This document shows, in pieces, positions 57,672-64,000 of a DNA stretch of 64,000 bases (position 1 is its first letter; each line of letters begins with the position of its first letter). Origin of the DNA: Nitrosomonas sp. GTDB lineage: Bacteria > Pseudomonadota > Gammaproteobacteria > Burkholderiales > Nitrosomonadaceae. Location of the stretch: contig NZ_JAMWZS010000012.1 in assembly GCF_024282095.1 (NCBI RefSeq), forward strand, positions 1-64,000. The letters run 5' to 3'. The notes under the pieces are model-generated. The model did no database searches. It saw only the letters and a program-made list of their open reading frames with translations, and was not told where the DNA came from. The position numbers were made by a program, and so were the translations under genes.

Positions 57672-60113
57672 TCATTTCTCTGAACGCGATGGCAGTCGCC
57701 TATGTTCTGTTCTAGGGTGATGCATCAATTGACAGGCACGACGGAAAGCCACCAGCATTCTCTGCGCATCTCCCAGCACAGTTTCGGATGGGTAACCGAC
57801 CGTTCGGCCTGAGTCCAGGACTCCCGCTGGCAATCCAGTCAGCAATTCCAGTCCTTGGGTAACATGCTGCATGGTGTAAATCGCAAACAGACCTTTTTCG
57901 ACGGCTGCAATGATTTTGTTATCCAGCATCAAGTGCTGCCGGTTGGCATGCGGAATCAGCACACCCTGTTCGCCGGTTAACCCAATTTTCTCGCACAGCG
58001 TGAAATAGCCTTCAATCTTGTCATTGATGCCACCAATCGGCAGCACTTCGCCATGTTGATTCAATGCACCTGTTACCGCGATACTTTGATTCAGCGGTAA
58101 TTCCGTCAGCGATGACAACAGCACATAAAACTCGGCACAGGAAGCCGAATCCCCTTCGATACTGGTATATTCCTGCTCAAAAACAATCGATGCACTGAGC
58201 GCCAGCGGTGCGATATGCGCAAACAATGCAGCGAGATAATTTTGCAATATCAACACGCCCTTATCATGAATCGGCCCGGTCATATCCACTTCACGCGCAA
58301 TATTCAGTACCCCATCCTCACCAGCAAAGGTGCGCGCACTAACCCGCACCGGCGTGCCGAAACGATAGTCGCCTAAATCGATTTGCGTCAGTGCATTGAT
58401 CTGTCCTACTTTCTCACCCTGAACTGCAATGGAGATTTCGCCGTCGATAATGAACTCCTGCACACTTAAATCCGGGTAGTTGTGACGGTGCGTGCGTGCC
58501 CGCAGCGCGGCATCGATATCCGCCACGGCCACCGTACGCCCACGGCGTGCGGTACACAATGCGGCACTCTCCAACACCAGCATCTCGGTACGCGCAAAAA
58601 TCGCGCTCTGGCGTTTTTGATCTTCCACTTCACGATGCGATTCTTCTAATAAACGCGCCACCGCCGCCGCGGAAAAGTGCGGCAATTTTGCTATATCGCA
58701 AGCATGCGCGACAAAAATGGCCGATGCATGGTAAGTTTTCGCACTGGCAAGAAAGCTCTCAGCGAAGTCGACTTTTACGCGGAAGCGCCGCATAAATTCA
58801 GGATCAATCTCCTGCAGATCATAATATTCTTCGCGTGCTCCGATCAGAATAATCTTGACGTTCACTTCCACTGCCTCGGGTTCAAGTGCGACAGGTGCAT
58901 TCGATGTCAACGTCGAACCGGGTTCTTCAATTTGCAGCCGCTTACTGCGCAAGAATCGTCGCAGTTTTAGCCATAATTCGCTATCCGTCAGCAAATCACT
59001 CAAGTACAACATGAGAAAACCACCATGCGCTTTCAGCAAACTGCCGGCGCGAATATGCATGAAATCAGTTTTCAGTTTGCCGCTCTCAAACTGATAATCA
59101 ATGCTACCAAATAGCGCATAAGACGACGGATTATCCTCGACAATGACGGGTGCCCCCCGCACGTCGGCATTGTCCACCACAAGGTTGATTTGATAACGGG
59201 AGAAAATCTGACTCAATGCCGATTGGCGCTTTTCTTCGTCGTTAGTGCCGGCTTCAAACAGATGCAGATTATCGAGGATATCTGCTGTGATCTGTTCAAA
59301 ATACGTCTTTAATCGGGAGTTGTTTCTTGATTGTTTTTGCAAGCCATCCTGAATCTTCTTCACGGCAAGACTCAATAACGGTTGCACGGTACGCCGCTGC
59401 AATGCTGCCAGCGCTGTACTCTTTTCTTTGTCTATTTCGTTAAATGCTTCAAAATAATGAATAATCGCTTCATGAAGCTGCTGCTCTGCCCGCTCTATTT
59501 CAATTCTACGGTTCCTGGGCAGCTTCAATAAATTTTCTTCCGTCAGGATTTCTCCTGCTGCATCCAGCATCGTAAAAATAATCTGTTCGTTCTCACGATG
59601 AATGGTGAAATGCAGCGATACAGCAATTTTGTCCAACTTGGCATACATTTTTGTGGCTTCAGTTCTGCATTTTTTCTCAATGCGATCGCTTTTGATCTTA
59701 AAATCCTGCCCGTTCAAACATTGTGCGATTTCCACCGGCAATGATTTAGCCAATTGCAACAAAGATTGCCGCAACAAACGCCCTTGCCCGGCAGGCAAAT
59801 GCAAAGCCAGCGGCTTTTCAGGTGCAATAAAATTGTATAGATAACACAAATCGTGCGGTGTTGATCTATCCGCCGCTGCAGCAATCAACGCCTGCTGTAA
59901 CAATGAGGATCGACCCGATCCAACCTCTCCCAGCACAAATAAATGGTAATCGGGTTGCGTCATACCCAAACCAAAGCGCACCGCCACTTCCGCCCGCTCC
60001 TGCCCAATCCATGACAAAGGTTGTTGCAGCAGTTCCGAAGTATCAGTGAATCCCAGGGAATCCGGATCGATGGTAGTACGTAATTGAGAAGAATCTAATG
60101 ATAGGGTTGGCAT
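57672..60113 (-). CDS. Lon-type ATP-dependent protease (LonB/YcbZ-like)
   Basis: 813 residues. The N-terminal AAA part has a Walker A variant GEVGSGRSS (about 62-70); a long helical insertion follows (about 150-320), then the C-terminal Lon protease domain with catalytic Ser in EGDSASCAE and Lys in GGINDKIEGYF. This is the YcbZ-like group, not the classical Lon. It probably degrades selected or damaged cytosolic proteins. It lies about 60 bases upstream of the CDF gene on the same strand. Confidence 0.9.
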   Translation of the reverse strand: MPTLSLDSSQLRTTIDPDSLGFTDTSELLQQPLSWIGQERAEVAVRFGLGMTQPDYHLFVLGEVGSGRSSLLQQALIAAAADRSTPHDLCYLYNFIAPEKPLALHLPAGQGRLLRQSLLQLAKSLPVEIAQCLNGQDFKIKSDRIEKKCRTEATKMYAKLDKIAVSLHFTIHRENEQIIFTMLDAAGEILTEENLLKLPRNRRIEIERAEQQLHEAIIHYFEAFNEIDKEKSTALAALQRRTVQPLLSLAVKKIQDGLQKQSRNNSRLKTYFEQITADILDNLHLFEAGTNDEEKRQSALSQIFSRYQINLVVDNADVRGAPVIVEDNPSSYALFGSIDYQFESGKLKTDFMHIRAGSLLKAHGGFLMLYLSDLLTDSELWLKLRRFLRSKRLQIEEPGSTLTSNAPVALEPEAVEVNVKIILIGAREEYYDLQEIDPEFMRRFRVKVDFAESFLASAKTYHASAIFVAHACDIAKLPHFSAAAVARLLEESHREVEDQKRQSAIFARTEMLVLESAALCTARRGRTVAVADIDAALRARTHRHNYPDLSVQEFIIDGEISIAVQGEKVGQINALTQIDLGDYRFGTPVRVSARTFAGEDGVLNIAREVDMTGPIHDKGVLILQNYLAALFAHIAPLALSASIVFEQEYTSIEGDSASCAEFYVLLSSLTELPLNQSIAVTGALNQHGEVLPIGGINDKIEGYFTLCEKIGLTGEQGVLIPHANRQHLMLDNKIIAAVEKGLFAIYTMQHVTQGLELLTGLPAGVLDSGRTVGYPSETVLGDAQRMLVAFRRACQLMHHPRTEHRRLPSRSEK

Positions 60114-60199
60114 GTTTAAATCGTAGCAATCGGACGATCAGATTACGCCCGCTGATTGGTATTGTACCGGCTTAGCAGCGACTGCGTAATGAAGGAATC

Positions 60200-60246
60200 T
60201 AACAGACTGTTAAAAAACATTTTCGAGGCAGTCGATACATTGTTCT
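60200..60246. mobile_element. MITE fragment (right end, inverted)
   Basis: TAACAGACTGTTAAAAAACA followed by TTTTCGAGGCAGTCGATAC matches the same end as 47980-48025, in the same orientation. It lies in the gene-free gap 60114-60500 between the Lon-like gene and the RTX gene. Confidence 0.55.
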
Positions 60247-60390
60247 CTGAAAATACCAACATCCCATCCCAAACGTGCAGGATTTGGTCTTTTCTTTCGT
60301 TTGACTTTACTGATTAAGATTTCCAGGATTGCATGATCAGAAAAAACAAAAGTAATTCTTCTTTTTTCTTCTACTGACACACAAAATATT

Positions 60391-60433
60391 GCCGGAGAAC
60401 TATTGTGCAACGATTGGACAATAATTCTCCGGC
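60391..60433 (-). terminator. probable terminator of the second RTX gene
   Basis: Arms 60391-60406 and 60418-60433 (16 bases each) pair with one mismatch; 11-base loop. Read on the minus strand it lies 68 bases after the RTX stop and is followed by AATATTTTG, AT-rich but with a short T-run. Confidence 0.65.
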
Positions 60434-60500
60434 TAAACTACTATTGCTTTAAAGGATCAGGTCAATAATCATAGTGACCTGCCATGCTGATTAACAGCCG

Positions 60501-62123
60501 TTAAATCACCACGATATCCGCATTGGTCATGGCCAACCCAGCACTGACACCGGCAATGACTACTGCGGCACCTGCACCGTTGCCATCTGCGTCATATAAC
60601 AACGAACCCGTCACATCGTTGTAAATAACGAAATCATTGCTATCTAGCGCTTGCGTACCAACCACGAATCGACCGGCAGCCAATGTACCGGTTGCGGTTA
60701 ATGCAGTAAATACCCCATTTTCCAACTGGATGGTGTCATCCGCTACGTTATAGTCAGTAATCTTGTCGGCATGTCCTGTGGTAGTGAATTTAAAGATATC
60801 GCTACCTGTCCCACCGGTGAGTACATTATTGCCGCTACCACCATCCAGCGTATCATTGCCGGCCTTGCCGTTTAACTGATTGGCAGCAGAGTTTCCAACA
60901 ATAACATTAGCTTTGCCATTACCGGTACCATTGGTTGCTGATGCACCTGTCAGCGTGAGATTTTCCACTTCAGCCGATAACGTATACGTCACGCTACTGC
61001 TGACCTTATCAAGGCCCTCAAAGGAAAATTCTGTAATGACATCATCTACATTATCAACCACATAGCTGTCATTACCCCATCCACCATTCATACTATCGGC
61101 CCCTGCACCGCCATTGAGCGTATCGTCACCATCATTGCCCCACAGCGTGTCATCGCCGGCACCGCCCGATAGCGTATCCTTATCAAATCCACCTGTTAGC
61201 TGATTCGAGCCTGCATTGCCTGTTAGCGTATTACTTGCGCCAAAGCTACCGTTAACATTCTCAACACTGAGCAAAGTATCATTTCCAAAGCCGCCCGTCG
61301 CAACCCCAGCTAACAGATTGACATTAACGCCACTGGTCGCATTCGAATAATCAGCAGTATCATTCGCCCCGGCACCACCATTGAGCACATCGTTGCCGTC
61401 GCCTCCATCCAACCAGTCGTCACTATCTCCGCCACTGAGACTATCATCCCCGGAACCACCATGGAGCGTATCCCCCCCTCCAGCGCCGTTAAGTGAATCA
61501 TTGCCTGCGCCGCCATCCAGAACATTCCAGCCGCCATCCCCTGTTATAGTATCCGCGTATGAACTACCAGTGGCACTTTCAACGTTAAGCAAGACATCCT
61601 TTCCGGCACCTCCCGTTGCAATTCCAGTCACGAGGTTGACAGTCACTGCACCTGCTGCATCTGAATAGCTGGCAATATCACCACCACCTTTACCACCATC
61701 CAAAAAATCATTGCCAAGCCCGCCAGTCAATATGTCATCACCATCACCGCCCGCCAAAGTGTCATCACCTTTACCACCGTACAATTCATTGGCGTTAAAG
61801 TCATCACCGATTAAAGCATCCGAAAATGCGCTGCCGATGATATTCTCAACATTGGTTAAGGTATCATCGCCGGCTCCCCCAATTGCTGTTCCAGCAACAA
61901 GATCTACAATAACCGCATCTGTCGCTTTTGCATAGCTGGCAGTATCGCCACCTTTACCAAAACTATTACTGCCACCATCAAGCGCATCATTACCTTCTCC
62001 ACCCTCCAACAAATCATTACCCCCATCCCCGTGGAGCTCATCATCACCCAATAAACCATAGAGGGAATCATCTTTAGAAGTTCCAAACAATTTATCATTA
62101 CCTGATGTGCCGTTGATTATCAT
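60501..62123 (-). CDS. RTX-family calcium-binding exported protein
   Basis: 540 residues. AAAGGG lies nine bases before the ATG. From residue 1 to about 420 it is built of glycine/aspartate nonapeptides (GLLGDDELHGDGGNDLLEGG and many more), alternating with TASYAKATDAVIVDLVAG-type segments, which should fold into calcium-bound beta-rolls. The C terminus (IQLENGVFTALT to ADIVVI) is very similar to that of the RTX protein at 54337 and is the likely type I secretion signal. It follows a TPR-GNAT gene by 11 bases, so the two are probably one operon. Confidence 0.9.
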   Translation of the reverse strand: MIINGTSGNDKLFGTSKDDSLYGLLGDDELHGDGGNDLLEGGEGNDALDGGSNSFGKGGDTASYAKATDAVIVDLVAGTAIGGAGDDTLTNVENIIGSAFSDALIGDDFNANELYGGKGDDTLAGGDGDDILTGGLGNDFLDGGKGGGDIASYSDAAGAVTVNLVTGIATGGAGKDVLLNVESATGSSYADTITGDGGWNVLDGGAGNDSLNGAGGGDTLHGGSGDDSLSGGDSDDWLDGGDGNDVLNGGAGANDTADYSNATSGVNVNLLAGVATGGFGNDTLLSVENVNGSFGASNTLTGNAGSNQLTGGFDKDTLSGGAGDDTLWGNDGDDTLNGGAGADSMNGGWGNDSYVVDNVDDVITEFSFEGLDKVSSSVTYTLSAEVENLTLTGASATNGTGNGKANVIVGNSAANQLNGKAGNDTLDGGSGNNVLTGGTGSDIFKFTTTGHADKITDYNVADDTIQLENGVFTALTATGTLAAGRFVVGTQALDSNDFVIYNDVTGSLLYDADGNGAGAAVVIAGVSAGLAMTNADIVVI

Positions 62124-62134
62124 AATGCAGCCCT

Positions 62135-63316
62135 TTAAAAATTAAGCTTGCGAAAAAGATTCAACTGATTGGGGTGCGATTCGTACCCCAGCAGTTTTTT
62201 GGAGAGTTTCGCAAGCTGGGTATTCTCTCCAAATTCTTCAATTAACATGGCATTTTGATAAACACTTATCCAGCGATTTAGCTTGCGATCAAAAAGATGA
62301 TTTTTTAACAAGCCTTCCTGCTTGAAACCAAGTGCCAGCGTGGATCTTTGCGCATAGACATTATCGGCATAAACAATACTGACCAGTTTATTGAATCCGA
62401 TCCGATTAAATGCAAAATCCAATATCATCAGCATTGCCGTCAAGGGAATGCGAGTGCCATTGAATTTTGTTGCATCGGGAAAACCGATCAAAATTTCTGC
62501 GCGGCGATGTATTAAATGAATTTCCGCCAATGAGGCGAGACCTATCGGTGTATATTGAATTTCTCCCGGATTCAATGGATCATTTTTTTCAATGACCCAT
62601 TGAATGCTTTTATTTTTATACACAGCCAAACGATCGGGATGGTGAGTGTTCTGTTGCGATTTGGATTGCCGGAGCGAGCCTGCCACATAACGATTATAGT
62701 TACTCATAAAAGATTCGTTGGCGTAGCAATCCGTCACAAACTGATGATCAAGCGGCGTACGAGCTCTTATTCGCAATCTTTCATTTTCAATCGGCAGCAT
62801 CCATATGGGATGCAACTGGATATACAGGTACCTGATTTCAGCATCATCAGGATTAGCAGCCAGACCGTGATCCAGCACATCGAATGCCAAATCAATTGCA
62901 TTATGTTGCAGATGAATGTTAGCAAGGTTAATGATACTGTTAGCGTTCTTGGCGTTTACTTGCACCGCTTTCTGAAAAAAAACCTTGGCATTGTTCAAGT
63001 CACCCAAACCGGCATGCGCCACACCCAGGCAATCCAACAGATATGAATTTTCTCCGGCATATTGCAGACCTCGCGTCGCAACGCCAATTGCGGTTTTAAA
63101 ATTGCCAAGCTGGCAATGCGCCGTTGCGGCGACGATCCAACCCCAAGGCGATTCAACATGCTTCGTGTCAGCCTTGTTGAGGTGATCGATGCACAATTTA
63201 GTGTCACCCAATGCCAACAAATCACCCGCTTCTCGCACATACCCGGGAATTTGCTCACCAGCACTGCGTTTATAAAGCGTAACAGGGTCCGGCAATTTGC
63301 AATTGGGCGTTTTCAT
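62135..63316 (-). CDS. TPR protein with C-terminal GNAT-like acyltransferase domain
   Basis: 393 residues. The N-terminal half (about 20-170) has three to four tetratricopeptide units (WGWIVAATAHCQLGNFKTAI, LDCLGVAHAGLGDLNNAKVF, INLANIHLQHNAIDLAFDVL). The C-terminal half (about 178-375) has GNAT style: IRARTPLDHQFV, GLASLAEIHLIHRRAEILIG, AMLMILDFAFNRIGFNKLVS and ANNVYAQRS-like DNVYAQRSTLALGFKQEG. It is upstream of, and 11 bases from, an RTX gene. RTX toxins are activated by GNAT-fold acyltransferases such as HlyC, so modification of the RTX protein is a reasonable but untested idea. No clear Shine-Dalgarno precedes the ATG. Confidence 0.75.
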   Translation of the reverse strand: MKTPNCKLPDPVTLYKRSAGEQIPGYVREAGDLLALGDTKLCIDHLNKADTKHVESPWGWIVAATAHCQLGNFKTAIGVATRGLQYAGENSYLLDCLGVAHAGLGDLNNAKVFFQKAVQVNAKNANSIINLANIHLQHNAIDLAFDVLDHGLAANPDDAEIRYLYIQLHPIWMLPIENERLRIRARTPLDHQFVTDCYANESFMSNYNRYVAGSLRQSKSQQNTHHPDRLAVYKNKSIQWVIEKNDPLNPGEIQYTPIGLASLAEIHLIHRRAEILIGFPDATKFNGTRIPLTAMLMILDFAFNRIGFNKLVSIVYADNVYAQRSTLALGFKQEGLLKNHLFDRKLNRWISVYQNAMLIEEFGENTQLAKLSKKLLGYESHPNQLNLFRKLNF

Positions 63317-63397
63317 GTTGAGTCAGTCGAGTTTTTACGCCATTAATGCGCAGTTTAATTTTCTTACCAAGGCATCCGGTTATGGGTGGTTACGCAA

Positions 63398-63757
63398 TTA
63401 CAGTTTATTTTTTAATCTATCCTTAAGATCCGCAAACGGATTGAACGTAGCAATCGTTTCAGTTTTCCCACCCTCAACACGCCCCATGGCATCCTTCAGC
63501 TTGGAATGTTCATGCTCATGGCAATAAGTACAGAGTAGTTCCCAATTACTGCCATCGGGCGGATTATCATCGTGATTACTGTTTTTGTGATGCACTTCCA
63601 GTAGTTGTAGATTTTTGTGATCAAACGTGCGTGCACAGCCGCCACACACCCACGGAAACAATTTGAGCGCCTGTTCCCGATACCCTTGGGCGCGTTTTTC
63701 TGCATTCCGACGCGCTTCAAGAACGACTTTATCCAGTTTACTGGTATCTTTTGCCAT
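63398..63757 (-). CDS. yajD: HNH nuclease YajD
   Basis: 119 residues. CGGCARTF and LLEVHHKNSNHDDNPPDGSN followed by LLCTYCHEHEHSK make a complete zinc-HNH site, and the whole layout matches E. coli YajD, whose role is unknown. It lies 80 bases before the TPR-GNAT gene on the same strand, but this spacing does not prove an operon. Confidence 0.88.
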   Translation of the reverse strand: MAKDTSKLDKVVLEARRNAEKRAQGYREQALKLFPWVCGGCARTFDHKNLQLLEVHHKNSNHDDNPPDGSNWELLCTYCHEHEHSKLKDAMGRVEGGKTETIATFNPFADLKDRLKNKL

Positions 63758-63959
63758 TGATCTGCCTCCCTCAGTACGGCGACAAGTTAAATTACCTCCG
63801 GCACAGCCGAAGGCTTGATTAAAAAGAAGTGCTTATCATGTCATTTCGTAGGATAGCAGGCGAATATTACGCCGGAAATACCCTTCAGACAACCAACAGT
63901 TTTTGTAATTGAGGAGCTTCTGAATAACTCGCATGCGCTATTCCAAGTACAATGTGTAG

Positions 63960-63990
63960 GTTGGGGTCAACCTGTAAACCCCAACAGGTT
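63960..63990. repeat. nested inverted repeats at the window edge
   Basis: GTTGGGGT (63960-63967) pairs with ACCCCAAC (63978-63985), and AACCTGT (63969-63975) pairs with ACAGGTT (63984-63990). The two hairpins exclude each other. The sequence resembles short dispersed repeats around GTTGGGGT seen in many proteobacteria; it may continue beyond the window. Confidence 0.4.
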
Positions 63991-64000
63991 TACCGGATTG

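Noticed and set aside
61381..61668. Pro/Ser-rich open frame opposite the second RTX gene
   Set aside because: Produced by reading the Gly/Asp repeat codons on the opposite strand; not a real gene.

Overview
The window looks like the chromosome of a betaproteobacterium, most likely a Nitrosomonas-like member of the Nitrosomonadaceae. This is inferred from gene content and order (ribF-ileS-lspA, alaA-hom-thrC, sdhB-sdhE-gltA-sucA-sucB, a glycogen locus with GH57 enzymes, a PEP-CTERM protein, RTX proteins). No amo, hao or rRNA gene is present to settle the genus. Most of the window is dense housekeeping sequence, broken by short accessory stretches with secreted proteins, pseudogenes and small palindromic elements.

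Layout. 0.3-3.2 kb: lipoprotein, ygfX, ygfZ and a DUF502 membrane protein. 3.3-5.2 kb: a 146-bp MITE-like element and a dynamin-like GTPase. 5.5-9.3 kb: rpsO, pnp, dksA and a tRNA-Pro/Arg/His operon with a clear sigma-70 promoter. 9.3-12.2 kb: a small membrane ORF with an internal stop, a HIRAN-like membrane gene split over an A7 slippery run, a periplasmic glutathione peroxidase, and a GST-like gene divergent from an HxlR regulator. 12.3-18.3 kb: amino-acid permease, then ribF-ileS-lspA. 18.3-25.2 kb: accessory stretch with a small lipoprotein, a PEP-CTERM protein, two other exported proteins (one resembling truncated hemoglobin), an ECF sigma/ChrR pair, a ROK sugar kinase and a decayed STAND/WD40 NTPase. 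25.3-38.9 kb: alpha-glucan locus (glgB; glgC, two GH57 enzymes, pgi, glgA), interrupted by a frameshifted TonB-dependent receptor plus yfiR. 39.1-41.2 kb: a GlxA-like copper-radical oxidase and a small membrane protein. 41.4-47.8 kb: TCA cluster sucB, sucA, gltA, sdhE, sdhB on the minus strand. 48.1-54.0 kb: small lipoprotein, DUF2971 and HNH genes trailing an alaA-hom-thrC set. 54.3-63.8 kb: two RTX proteins, a CDF metal transporter, a Lon-type protease, a TPR-GNAT protein next to the second RTX gene, and yajD.

How the genes work together. glgC makes ADP-glucose, glgA polymerises it, glgB branches it, the two GH57 enzymes probably remodel or mobilise the glucan, and pgi links it to hexose phosphate. 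The TCA cluster supplies citrate synthase, the E1 and E2 parts of 2-oxoglutarate dehydrogenase, and the SdhB subunit with its flavinylation factor SdhE; sdhA/C/D and the E3 gene are not in the window. alaA, hom and thrC serve amino-acid synthesis. dksA lies beside a tRNA operon whose promoter has a GC-rich discriminator.

The most interesting signals are: a dispersed element with 19-bp inverted ends whose fragments flank the TCA cluster; the TPR-GNAT/RTX pair; the A_AAA_AAA frameshift site; paired CTTGY-N5-GCAAG sites between the GST and hxlR genes; the exported truncated-globin-like protein; and an RTX gene containing three near-identical 360-bp units. All functional calls come from reading motifs by eye, without database searches.
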